In this document: piece after piece, positions 38,330-47,258 of the stretch
How the letters are laid out: each line of letters begins with the position of its first letter
Position numbering within the stretch: the first letter of the stretch is position 1
Origin: Gammaproteobacteria bacterium
Lineage (GTDB): Bacteria > Pseudomonadota > Gammaproteobacteria > Pseudomonadales > Azotimanducaceae
Direction of reading: 5' to 3'
Assembly (NCBI GenBank): GCA_002708765.1
Contig: PAPD01000012.1
Span: 27,283-91,282, forward strand
Length of the DNA: 64,000 nucleotides
The notes under the pieces: generated by a model
Databases searched by the model: none
The model's input: the letters and a program-made list of their open reading frames with translations, nothing else
What the model was told of the DNA's origin: nothing
Made by a program: the position numbers and the translations under genes

Positions 38330-41300
38330 CTAGGCTTCGGATGGGTTGGTGGGTTTAGACTCAATATGAGGACGTTGGTTTTTGCTTGTTTCTCTCCATA
38401 ATCCCAGCCAATCCTCCATCATCAGATACAAACTTGGAACAAGAAACAGTGTAATAGCAGTTGAAAACAGAACCCCGAACGCTAGCGAAATTGCCATCGG
38501 GATAAACATAAATGTTTCGGGATCACTATCGGTCATAAGAGGTATAAGCCCGACAAAAGTAGTAACGGATGTGAGAATAATTGGCCTGAATCTAACAACA
38601 CCTGCAGAAGAAACTGCGTCGAAGAGTTCTGTGCCATTTCGTCTTAGTCGGTTTATATAGTCCACTAATACTAAGGAAGCATTTACCACTACTCCCGATA
38701 GGGCGATTATTCCTAGTAATGAAAAGAAAATCAGATCCCAGCCCATAATGTAATGCCCGACAATGGCGCCAACTGCTCCGAATGGGATAACACTCATGAT
38801 TACTAGCGGTTGCATATAGCTTTTCAGAGGTATCGCGAGAAGAGCAAAAATAATCATTAGTGCCAGAGGAACAGTCTCAACCATGCTGCCCAGAGCCTTG
38901 TTTCGCTCTTCCTGCTCCCCAGAAAGCCTGAATTCGGTGTCCGGAAAATCGAGATTGAAGCATCTGTTTTCAGGATTAGAGAAAGTTGATCCTTGGGCAC
39001 AGATTGTCTTTTCCACGGCTGCCAGAATTTCCTCTGGAGTTGCCGTCGATCTATTTACATCTCCGATAACTTCAATCAGTCGTCTTTGATCTTCCCTATA
39101 AATTGCACTGTAACCTGTGCCATAGTCAACTTTCGCAACTGATCCGAATGGGACCTCAAGGTTTTCCTTTGTTCGAATTCTCATATTTTCAAGGCTACCG
39201 ACTGATTTGCGTTCGGTCTCTGGGTATCTGACCATCACTCTGACGTCATCGGTTCCTCTCTGGATTCTCTGTGCTTCTTCTCCATAGAAAGCTTGCCTTA
39301 CCTGTCTCGCGAGATCGTTAAGCGTGAGGCCGAGCGGCTTGGCCTCAGAAAGTATGTTTAGCTTTATTTCCTGCTTACCTGCACGAAAGCTGTCTCTAAG
39401 ATCGACAACCCCGGGATATTTTTTCAATTCAGCTTTTAGCATCTCAGCGGCTTCTCTTAGTTCTTCTATATTCTTTCCCTTCAGTTGTATGGCCAGCGCC
39501 TCACCTGCCTTGAATGCGGATGTTTCGAATTGCAGTTCGACAGCGTCGGTGATTGGTCCGGTATTTTCTCTCCATAGATCACCGATGCGGTTTGTGTTCC
39601 ATCCCGGTCTCTCTTCAATCGGTGGTAATGAAACGACAATTTCCGCTAGATGGCTACCGCCGGCAGTCTGGGACGGAGGCCCAGAACTTCTGGCAGCGGT
39701 TGAGCCTATCGACTGGAAGATTTGCAGGACAACCGATCGATCGGTATTCCCGAGATCTGCGTCAATTTGCGCGGCAGTTTTTCTCGCTGCAGCTTCAATT
39801 TGTGAGGCTGCTGATTCAGTATATTCGACGTTTATTCCTTGCGGCATGATCAATGTGGCATATATTCTGTCTCCTTCTACTGCAGGGAAAAACTGGAAAA
39901 TGACTCTTCCGCTGAATATAAGAGCAACGGAAATAACTAAAATTCCTGTGGCAATCGACCATGTTACCCAGCGCCATTCTAGAGTTTTTTCCAAGAAGCG
40001 CCGGTATTGATTTTCCGCGAAAGTTTCTAGACCTCCAGAAAGTTTGCCTTGAAACGCTATCCAGGTTTTAACTATGAAACTTTTTTGGAAGAGGTAGCCC
40101 TTTGTTTTCCGGTGCGCAAGGTGCGCGGGGAGTATGAACATGCATTCCAGAATGCTAAATACGAGACAGACCAGAACTACCCATCCTATGATTGAGAAGA
40201 AGTCACCCATTCGTCCTTGGATTAATAAGATCGGTAGGAAGGCTGCGATGGTGGTCAGTACTCCGAAGACCACTGGAGTAATTACTTCCCCAGTCCCTGA
40301 TATTGCCGCGTCTCGGTTGCTCTTACTTTGGCTTTCATGACTATATATTCTTTCTCCAACCACAATTGCGTCATCAACCACAATCCCTAATACCAGAATG
40401 AATGCTAATACGGTGAGAGAACTTATATTTATTCCTGCGTAAGGAAATGCCCAGATCGCACCCAGAATTGCTATCGGGATGCCAGCGGCAACCCATATAG
40501 CTACTTTGAATCTCAGGAAAAGCGCGAGAATAAGTAATACTAGAGCGAGACCAGCGTAGGCGTTCTTTGTTAAGGCTGAAATTCTTCTATCAAGGGCGAT
40601 CGACTCATCTAACCAGACTTGAAGTTTTATTCCCTCGGGAAGTTTGGCTTGCTTTCTTTTGACGTATCTTTTGACGGCTTCAGCTGAGGTAATCGTGTCC
40701 TCTTCACCAACCCTGTACACTATTACCGAGACAGCCCTGTCTCCGTCAAATTTTGCTTTTAAATATCCTTCTTGGAAGCTATCTTTTATATCCGCTATTT
40801 CACCCAATGAGACATTAGTTCCGTCAGGCCTGGTAAGCACTATGATCTTTTGGTATTCAGTTCCTATATATGCCTGGCCTTTAGATCTCAAAAGTATTTC
40901 GCCGCCGTCTGTCTTTATTGAGCCACCCGGCAAGTCGAGTGACTGGCGACGAATGGCATCAGAGATCTGGCTCATGGTTATATTATATTGTCTTAAGGTG
41001 TTTTCACTGACTTCGATTGAAATTTCCCAGGGCCTAGCATAGCCTACAGCTACCTGAGAGATGCCATCAAGTGCAGCTAGGTCTTCTCGGATTTCTTCGG
41101 CAAACAACTTCAATGTGGCTTCGTCAGTTTTTCCGTAAACCATCAGAGAGATCGTTTGGCCTCGGAATTGTAATGACGACACTATAGGTTTTTCAGTTTC
41201 CGATGGGAATGTAGAAATGGCGTCTACTTTTCCTTTGATCTGGTTGAGAGGGGTGGTTACATCGATATCAGTTTGAAGAATAACGCGAACCGAGCACATC

Positions 41301-41569
41301 CCTTCTCCCGCGCGGGTAACTATTCGGTCTATTCCGTCAACCCCTTCAACGGCTTCTTCAACTCTGATGCAAACAGCTTCTTCCACTTCTTCGGGCGCGG
41401 CTCCGAGATAAGGGACGGCGATTTCTATCACCCCTGGTTCTATATTAGGGAACTCTTCCTTGTGCATGGTCCCAAGTGAGATGGCTCCCCCTGCCAGAAA
41501 TATAAGCATGAGAAGGTTAGCTGCTACCGGGTTGTCGGTGAACCATCTGATATATTTGTTATTTTCCAA
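38330..41569 (-). CDS. RND efflux transporter permease (HAE1/AcrB family)
   Basis: 1079 aa; 'WFTDNPVAANLLMLIFLAGG', 'FVLVLGIVVDDAIVVGERIY'-like TM4 motif, duplicated TM domains. Confidence 0.95.
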   Translation of the reverse strand: MENNKYIRWFTDNPVAANLLMLIFLAGGAISLGTMHKEEFPNIEPGVIEIAVPYLGAAPEEVEEAVCIRVEEAVEGVDGIDRIVTRAGEGMCSVRVILQTDIDVTTPLNQIKGKVDAISTFPSETEKPIVSSLQFRGQTISLMVYGKTDEATLKLFAEEIREDLAALDGISQVAVGYARPWEISIEVSENTLRQYNITMSQISDAIRRQSLDLPGGSIKTDGGEILLRSKGQAYIGTEYQKIIVLTRPDGTNVSLGEIADIKDSFQEGYLKAKFDGDRAVSVIVYRVGEEDTITSAEAVKRYVKRKQAKLPEGIKLQVWLDESIALDRRISALTKNAYAGLALVLLILALFLRFKVAIWVAAGIPIAILGAIWAFPYAGINISSLTVLAFILVLGIVVDDAIVVGERIYSHESQSKSNRDAAISGTGEVITPVVFGVLTTIAAFLPILLIQGRMGDFFSIIGWVVLVCLVFSILECMFILPAHLAHRKTKGYLFQKSFIVKTWIAFQGKLSGGLETFAENQYRRFLEKTLEWRWVTWSIATGILVISVALIFSGRVIFQFFPAVEGDRIYATLIMPQGINVEYTESAASQIEAAARKTAAQIDADLGNTDRSVVLQIFQSIGSTAARSSGPPSQTAGGSHLAEIVVSLPPIEERPGWNTNRIGDLWRENTGPITDAVELQFETSAFKAGEALAIQLKGKNIEELREAAEMLKAELKKYPGVVDLRDSFRAGKQEIKLNILSEAKPLGLTLNDLARQVRQAFYGEEAQRIQRGTDDVRVMVRYPETERKSVGSLENMRIRTKENLEVPFGSVAKVDYGTGYSAIYREDQRRLIEVIGDVNRSTATPEEILAAVEKTICAQGSTFSNPENRCFNLDFPDTEFRLSGEQEERNKALGSMVETVPLALMIIFALLAIPLKSYMQPLVIMSVIPFGAVGAIVGHYIMGWDLIFFSLLGIIALSGVVVNASLVLVDYINRLRRNGTELFDAVSSAGVVRFRPIILTSVTTFVGLIPLMTDSDPETFMFIPMAISLAFGVLFSTAITLFLVPSLYLMMEDWLGLWRETSKNQRPHIESKPTNPSEA

Positions 41570-41573
41570 TTTT

Positions 41574-42737
41574 CTACAGCCTTGCGATTTCCTGTTTTAC
41601 GGGATTGACTTTCATCCCCTCAACAACAGTCTGAATAGGGGAGATGTTTACCAGTTCGCCTTGGGAAACACCTGCTGAGATTAAGACGTTATCTTTTTCC
41701 GATTTCATGACGACCACTTTGCGGTAATAAATTTTATTCTCTTTATCCACGACGAGAATTTGATCTTGATTCCGAAGAGCTGATCTAGGAAGCGAGACCA
41801 CGTTTTCAACCCACTTTCCCATAATTCTGGCATTCAGGAAGAGACCTATGGGAAGGTCTGGTTTACCCGGATTTTCAGTGTTTTTTACTCTTACAACCGC
41901 TGTAACCATTCTGGTTTTTGAGTTTATCTCGGACTCTGTGCGAACCAGTTTTCCTTCCCAGCTATAGGCTTGTCCCGCGTAGACAGTTGACAAATGAACC
42001 GTCGGGGCTTTCCCTTCTTCTAGCTCGCCTTTGTGTCCCAGAGGTAGATCAAGAAAAGCTAGTTGTCGATCAGCTAGGGGAAGCCTTACTTCGGCTGATT
42101 CACTAGCATATATAGAGGCAATAGCTTGTCCTTTGTTCAGGTACTGACCTAGATCAACTTTTTCGGATCGCACCAGTCCTTCGTAGGGCGCTTTGATCTC
42201 TGTTCTCCATAAATCTCTTCTGGTCTGCTCGTAGTTTATTAACGCTTCCTGAAGCGCCGCTTGGGCGATTCTGTGGCTCCTTAGAATTGATTCGAGAGCG
42301 CTCTGGCTAGTCAATTTTCTCTTTATAAGCTCTTGCATTCTTTCAAGTTCATAACGAGCAAGTTCTTCTTCAGCGCGGGCTCTTTTCAACTTCGCATTCG
42401 CTCGGTCAACTGTGGCCCTGTAATCAACGTCATCGATACGCAGCAGTACATCACCTTTCTTAAAAAAACCGCCCACTATAAGGCTGGATGACATCCAGCT
42501 GACCCTTCCGCTTACCTCGGGTACTAGTTCGCTTTGCTTGTGAGGCACGACAGTTCCTTGGGACAGGACTTCCAGTTCAAATCTTGTCTGTTTTGCCTCA
42601 ACCACCCGGATAGTCTTAATCAGTTCTTCCGGTATTATCTGTTCTGGTGCGGGCGCGGTCGCCACCAGACCATATGCAACGAGAATCGAACAAACTAGTA
42701 CACTTATCGTTGCTAGAGTTTTAAGAACGCTCCGCAT
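41574..42737 (-). CDS. RND efflux periplasmic adaptor (membrane fusion) protein
   Basis: 'VVPHKQSELVPEVSGRVSWMSSSLIVGGFFKKGDVLLRID', coiled-coil hairpin; directly upstream of RND permease. Confidence 0.92.
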   Translation of the reverse strand: MRSVLKTLATISVLVCSILVAYGLVATAPAPEQIIPEELIKTIRVVEAKQTRFELEVLSQGTVVPHKQSELVPEVSGRVSWMSSSLIVGGFFKKGDVLLRIDDVDYRATVDRANAKLKRARAEEELARYELERMQELIKRKLTSQSALESILRSHRIAQAALQEALINYEQTRRDLWRTEIKAPYEGLVRSEKVDLGQYLNKGQAIASIYASESAEVRLPLADRQLAFLDLPLGHKGELEEGKAPTVHLSTVYAGQAYSWEGKLVRTESEINSKTRMVTAVVRVKNTENPGKPDLPIGLFLNARIMGKWVENVVSLPRSALRNQDQILVVDKENKIYYRKVVVMKSEKDNVLISAGVSQGELVNISPIQTVVEGMKVNPVKQEIARL

Positions 42738-43468
42738 TACTTGGTTTCCTTTTCTTTTTTACTAGAGATTTCGGTTACCTGGGACAATACGGTGTTCTTG
42801 ACTATCTCTACATATTCAATTAACGAATTACTCGTGCCATCGGGGTCCCTTCTTCTAACTGCTTCGGCAGTTTTTTTTAACTGGTTTTTCAATGCCGTCG
42901 GAATCACTTTTTGGGGATTATCGTTTTGGGGTTCCATGGTGTTAGTCAAGAATTGGGTTCGAATCCCGTTGCCAACTAACCGTAACACTAAATTCTTGTG
43001 GATGGAGAGCATATTATCTGTAAATAATTTCCATGCCTCTCTGTGTGCTTCAGTGTCGTCAAATGTTGATATCATCTGTTCAATATTTCCGCAAAGTGTT
43101 GTCCTTTCTTCTGGGCTAGCTTTCTCTACCGCTAATCTAGATGAAATTGCCAGCATTCCTCCAAAGACATCAAGGAGTTGTACGAAAAGGTCCGGTTTTT
43201 GGATTTCACCTAGATCTAACAGATATCCCAGTACTTCGAGAGTCGCTTCCTCAACCGGTAACACGCGAACTCCCCCCGGTGTTACCGAGGCTATGCCCAG
43301 TTGCTCAAGCTTTTTAATGCTTTCACGAATTACGCTTCGATTTACGTCGAACTTTGCTGATAGGTCTCTCTCCGAAGGTAGGCGTTCTCCCGAACGATAT
43401 TGTCCGAGAAGAATTTCACTCCTTAATGTTGCAAAGGTACTTTCTACCCTTGACTTAGGCTCGGACAT
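42737..43468 (-). CDS. GntR family transcriptional regulator, FadR subfamily
   Basis: N-terminal wHTH 'LLGQYRSGERLPSERDLSAKFDVNRSVIRESIKKLEQLGI'; 1-bp overlap (TAATG) with adaptor gene. Confidence 0.9.
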   Translation of the reverse strand: MSEPKSRVESTFATLRSEILLGQYRSGERLPSERDLSAKFDVNRSVIRESIKKLEQLGIASVTPGGVRVLPVEEATLEVLGYLLDLGEIQKPDLFVQLLDVFGGMLAISSRLAVEKASPEERTTLCGNIEQMISTFDDTEAHREAWKLFTDNMLSIHKNLVLRLVGNGIRTQFLTNTMEPQNDNPQKVIPTALKNQLKKTAEAVRRRDPDGTSNSLIEYVEIVKNTVLSQVTEISSKKEKETK

Positions 43469-43486
43469 CTTTGTTCTCCATGGCTA

Positions 43487-43539
43487 TGGTCGTACCAAAT
43501 CGGTCGTACCAAAATGGTCGGACCAAAATGGTCGGACCA
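43487..43539. promoter_or_regulatory. Four 11-bp FadR-type operator palindromes in exact 14-bp tandem array
   Basis: TGGTCGTACCA 43487, CGGTCGTACCA 43501, TGGTCGGACCA 43515, TGGTCGGACCA 43529; fits TNGTNNNACNA (2nd copy has C at position 1). Confidence 0.85.
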
Positions 43540-43566
43540 TTGTATGGGAAAAATCGATTAAAGCAA
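43539..43566 (-). promoter_or_regulatory. Candidate sigma70-type promoter for the gntR-adaptor-RND operon
   Basis: Minus strand TTGCTT (43566-43561), 16-nt spacer, TACAAT (43544-43539), immediately upstream of the operator array. Confidence 0.5.
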
Positions 43567-43608
43567 GCTTTCTTTTACAGTCTTTCGTCTAAGCATTATT
43601 ATTCTTAA

Positions 43609-44760
43609 ATGAAATATAGTGACGAAGACCTTGTATCGGCTGCTGCAGAGATTGGCAGGTCGCTACCTGAAAGAAATATTGAAATAGAGAAAAACCGAGA
43701 GATACCCGTAGACATTATTTCATCGCTGAGGAGGGCCGGAATTTTTCATGCTCTGGTTCCCAAGATATATGGTGGTTCAGAGGTTCATCCTGCCGCGCTA
43801 ATCAAGATTATTAGGTTAGTTGCGGAGGGAGATGGTGCCGTCGGATGGAATGTTATGATTGGAACGACGACTGGACTTCTTGCCGCTTCAATGCCGGAAA
43901 TTGAAGCTCGAAAAATCTATGGTTCTGAGCCAGGTGTCCTTACTGTAGGGGTGACTGTTCCGGCAGGGAGGGCTGCTTTGGTTGATGGGGGGTACATAGT
44001 AAATGGTAGATGGCCCTTTGGAAGCGGCTCTCGTCATGCAGAATGGGTGTGCGGCGGTTGCACCGTAATTGAGAGGGACGGCAAAAAAAGGCTTGCAAAG
44101 AATGGGGTTCCTGAGGTTCAACTCATGATGTTTTCGAAGGACCAGATCGAATTAGAAGATACGTGGAAGGTTTCCGGATTAAAGGGTACGGGCAGTAACC
44201 ATTTTTCAGTTAGGGATCAGCTAGTTCCCTTGGGAAGGCAAGTTATCTTGGGCTCCGTGCCAGAAAATCCTGAACCTCTATATAGATTCCCGACTTTGGG
44301 GTTGCTTGCTTTAGGAGTAAGTGCGGTGAGTTTAGGCATCGGATATAGAGCTTTGCGAGCTTTTAAAGAATTAGCGGCCGACAAAGTTCCGACCGGAACA
44401 AAAGAAAAACTAATAGAAAATTCTTTAGCCCAAACGGCTGTAGCGAAGGCAACGGCTAATCTAGAAAGCTCTGAGGCCTACATGGACAAAGTTGTTAATG
44501 ATTGCTTTCGGGTCGTTGCTGATGGGGAGAGTTTATCGAAAGAAAATAGAAATAAATTAAGGCTTGCGGCGGTAAATACGACAGCAAGATCTGCTGAAGC
44601 TGTTCGGTTTCTTTATCAAGCAGGAGGAGGGAGTTCGATCTATGAGCAAAGCCAATTGCAACGTTGTTTCCGAGATGTTCACGTCACGACTCAGCATATC
44701 ATGGTTGCTCCTTCGATATATGAAATGACTGGGAAGGCTGAAATGGAATACGATTCGTAG
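43609..44760 (+). CDS. Acyl-CoA dehydrogenase-fold flavin-dependent monooxygenase/hydroxylase family protein
   Basis: 'AGIFHALVPKIYGGSEVHPAALIKIIRLVAEGDGAVGWNVMIG', 'GRWPFGSGSRHAEWVCGGC', 'GSNHFSVRDQLVP'. Confidence 0.85.
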   Translation: MKYSDEDLVSAAAEIGRSLPERNIEIEKNREIPVDIISSLRRAGIFHALVPKIYGGSEVHPAALIKIIRLVAEGDGAVGWNVMIGTTTGLLAASMPEIEARKIYGSEPGVLTVGVTVPAGRAALVDGGYIVNGRWPFGSGSRHAEWVCGGCTVIERDGKKRLAKNGVPEVQLMMFSKDQIELEDTWKVSGLKGTGSNHFSVRDQLVPLGRQVILGSVPENPEPLYRFPTLGLLALGVSAVSLGIGYRALRAFKELAADKVPTGTKEKLIENSLAQTAVAKATANLESSEAYMDKVVNDCFRVVADGESLSKENRNKLRLAAVNTTARSAEAVRFLYQAGGGSSIYEQSQLQRCFRDVHVTTQHIMVAPSIYEMTGKAEMEYDS

Positions 44761-44860
44761 TGTCTTTAGTGGATGGCTTTTATGGACGTTAATTTTAGTT
44801 AGGTTATGAATGCCAGAGATATATTTGCAACTAGGAATTTTTAACCATTAAGGGCGAATT

Positions 44861-45625
44861 TTGAGGATATCTGACTTTCTCTATAGGTTTTATGAATTTG
44901 TCCTTTGGCCTCAGATAAAAAATGGGCCTCGGCCTCGTCATATAGGTCTGATAGTTGATGGGAATCGCCGATTCGCTCGAAAGCACGGACAGAAGTCCGA
45001 GTACGGGCACAATGCAGGCTTGGAAAAGATTGAGGACTTTCTTCGATGGTGTTGGCGGCTGGAGATCAAAGTGATCACTTTGTTCGCTTTTTCTACCGAG
45101 AATTTTAATCGATCTGACGAGGAAGTAGACTACCTGATGAATCTGATTCTCAATAAACTGAGGTACTACGGTGACGATCCTCTCGTCAGTAAAGAGAAAG
45201 TAAGAATAAGGGTGATTGGACGAAAAGAGAGCCTCTCCGACGAGTTGAATGCTGAGATATCAAGGACTGAAGAATTGACTCGGCATAATGATCGATTCCT
45301 TTTAAATATTGCGATCGGGTATGGGGGCAGGGCCGAGATCATCGATACGGTAAAGACTTTAGCTAATAGGGTCAAGGAAGGTTCGCTCTCTCCAGAGGAC
45401 ATAAATGAAGAAGTTTTTGCAAAAAATCTGTACACCAGCGGTATACCAGACCCTGATTTAATTATCAGAACCTCTGGAGAAGAAAGGCTTTCAGGTTTTT
45501 TGTTATGGCAAAGTGCTTACTCGGAGCTTTATTTTACTGAAGTTTATTGGCCAGCCTTTAGGATGATTGATTTCTGGAGAGCTATACGAATCTACCAGCA
45601 GAGGGATAGGCGCTATGGGAAATAA
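44861..45625 (+). CDS. Cis-prenyltransferase (undecaprenyl/short-chain Z-polyprenyl diphosphate synthase family)
   Basis: 'HIGLIVDGNRRFARKHG', 'TLFAFSTENFNRSDEEVDYLMNL', 'PDLIIRTSGEERLSGFLLWQSAYSELYF'; N-terminal LYRFYE extension; TTG start. Confidence 0.92.
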   Translation: MRISDFLYRFYEFVLWPQIKNGPRPRHIGLIVDGNRRFARKHGQKSEYGHNAGLEKIEDFLRWCWRLEIKVITLFAFSTENFNRSDEEVDYLMNLILNKLRYYGDDPLVSKEKVRIRVIGRKESLSDELNAEISRTEELTRHNDRFLLNIAIGYGGRAEIIDTVKTLANRVKEGSLSPEDINEEVFAKNLYTSGIPDPDLIIRTSGEERLSGFLLWQSAYSELYFTEVYWPAFRMIDFWRAIRIYQQRDRRYGK

Positions 45626-45645
45626 CTTTGTTATAGGAAGCTTTC

Positions 45646-46713
45646 ATGGAACCGGATCTTTATTGGTTCGAAAGTCACAGAGAAGTGATTATGATTGATG
45701 ACTACTTTTCGAATCCTCCTCTGTCCTGGAAAAAAATTAGTAGTCTTTTTTTCAAAGGATTGACCTGGTGTCTGACTTTATTCTGTTTTTACTTGGTGTA
45801 CAGCAAATTACTTGCGGCCGCCGAAAGTCGCAATATTTCATCTCTAGGATTGCTTATACAATTTTTTTCCGGCGTGGAATGGGGGAAATGGCTATTAATC
45901 ATGATTCCTTACTCTATTTTCTTTTTTCTGATTGACACGCACGCTGCCTGGAGAGCTATTAAATGGTTTAACGCCCCAGCCTTGACCTACAAGAATATCA
46001 TGCCTATAAGAGGTAGTGCGCTTATTCTTTCTATCATGAGTGAGCAGGTAGGTAAGGGTGCTATGTCTCTTTATCTCTTGAAGAGGTACCGCGTTCCGGG
46101 TTGGGAAGCTTTGTCAACGATGATTTTTCTCGGAGTGTGTGAAATATATCAGCTTCTTTTTTTCTCTTTTCTAGGAATAGTCTTTTATTACGATTTTTTA
46201 TCCGGAGCGGTTTGGGAGTTTCCATTGATGCAAACTCTGATCTTCGTCTTTATTTTGGCTTTTTCCTATATTCCAATCCATTTTGTTCTGTTTAAAGGTA
46301 GTTATTTTAGTGATTCACTTCTAATTCGAAAACCGTTTTTCCATTCTCTTCGGAAAGCTCATATAGGTCATTATGTTCTTTTGTTATGTTTCAAAGCGCC
46401 TAATCTCCTAGGAGCTGTTCTAGTTTATTCTCTGGCGTTGGGATTGTTCGGGTATGAGGTCAGCTATGCAAAAATGCTTGTGTTCTTGCCGCTAATATTT
46501 CTCGCGGCAGCTCTGCCTCTTCCCTTTCATGCTGGCGCTTTGGTTATATGGGTTCTTTTGTTTCCGGAATTTCCCGAGGTGGGCATTTTCTCTCTTGTGA
46601 TGCATACTTTCTTCTTGCTTGTGAACGCAACGATAGGAGTTCTTTTTCTTCCATATGCGAACAAGGAATTATTTTCGGGACAGGACAAGGAAAATTCTCT
46701 GGATCATGCTTAA
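45646..46713 (+). CDS. Multi-pass membrane protein, lysylphosphatidylglycerol synthase TM-region/flippase-like
   Basis: About 8 hydrophobic segments; 'ALILSIMSEQVGKGAMSLYLLKRYRVPGWEALSTMIFLGVCEIYQ' resembles the UPF0104/LPG-synthase TM family. Confidence 0.6.
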   Translation: MEPDLYWFESHREVIMIDDYFSNPPLSWKKISSLFFKGLTWCLTLFCFYLVYSKLLAAAESRNISSLGLLIQFFSGVEWGKWLLIMIPYSIFFFLIDTHAAWRAIKWFNAPALTYKNIMPIRGSALILSIMSEQVGKGAMSLYLLKRYRVPGWEALSTMIFLGVCEIYQLLFFSFLGIVFYYDFLSGAVWEFPLMQTLIFVFILAFSYIPIHFVLFKGSYFSDSLLIRKPFFHSLRKAHIGHYVLLLCFKAPNLLGAVLVYSLALGLFGYEVSYAKMLVFLPLIFLAAALPLPFHAGALVIWVLLFPEFPEVGIFSLVMHTFFLLVNATIGVLFLPYANKELFSGQDKENSLDHA

Positions 46714-46779
46714 TATGGTCGTTCCTGACAAAAAGCAACCAGAAATATAGACTATTTTTTTCTCTAGAATAAATGTATC

Positions 46780-47253
46780 TTATGCAAGTTGAATTAGAAT
46801 GAAACCACAAAAAGCTTGATAGGCTATACCGTTTATTCTGCCTAAAGAACTGGGTCTAAGTTTTGATCCAAGAAAAACCTTTGAGTCAATAGAATATTGG
46901 ATGAATGCGATTGGTACCAAGTATACAAGATAAACGGGAACCCAACCGTGATCGGACAAGGCAGCTAAAGTCAGGGTTGCGATTATGGCATCGCTGGTGT
47001 GATCTAGGAGACCGCCAAAAGGCGTAACCTGGTTTTTTTGTCGTGCCAGATATCCGTCTGCGATATCTGTTAGGCAAGCAAAAAAGAATAACAGAAAAGC
47101 GGCTTCCCAAAGTCCGTTCACAATGGCCCAGAATATAATAAGAGCTAACGGTACTCTGGAAAAGCTGAGGAAGTTCGGTATGCTGATCAATATTTTCAAA
47201 TTAGTTTTACTTCCTGGGAAAGTTGGGGTTACCAAAGTAATATGATAGTACAT
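46780..47253 (-). CDS. CDP-alcohol phosphatidyltransferase family protein
   Basis: 'DIADGYLARQKNQVTPFGGLLDHTSDA' matches D(G/x)xxAR...G...D...D motif; start codon uncertain. Confidence 0.85.
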   Translation of the reverse strand: MYYHITLVTPTFPGSKTNLKILISIPNFLSFSRVPLALIIFWAIVNGLWEAAFLLFFFACLTDIADGYLARQKNQVTPFGGLLDHTSDAIIATLTLAALSDHGWVPVYLVYLVPIAFIQYSIDSKVFLGSKLRPSSLGRINGIAYQAFCGFILIQLA

Positions 47254-47258
47254 TTGTT

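Noticed and set aside
43487-43539. Tandem 14-bp repeats as a CRISPR array or replication iterons
   Set aside because: Repeats are too short with no unique spacers, and palindromic cores match FadR-type operators next to a FadR-like regulator.
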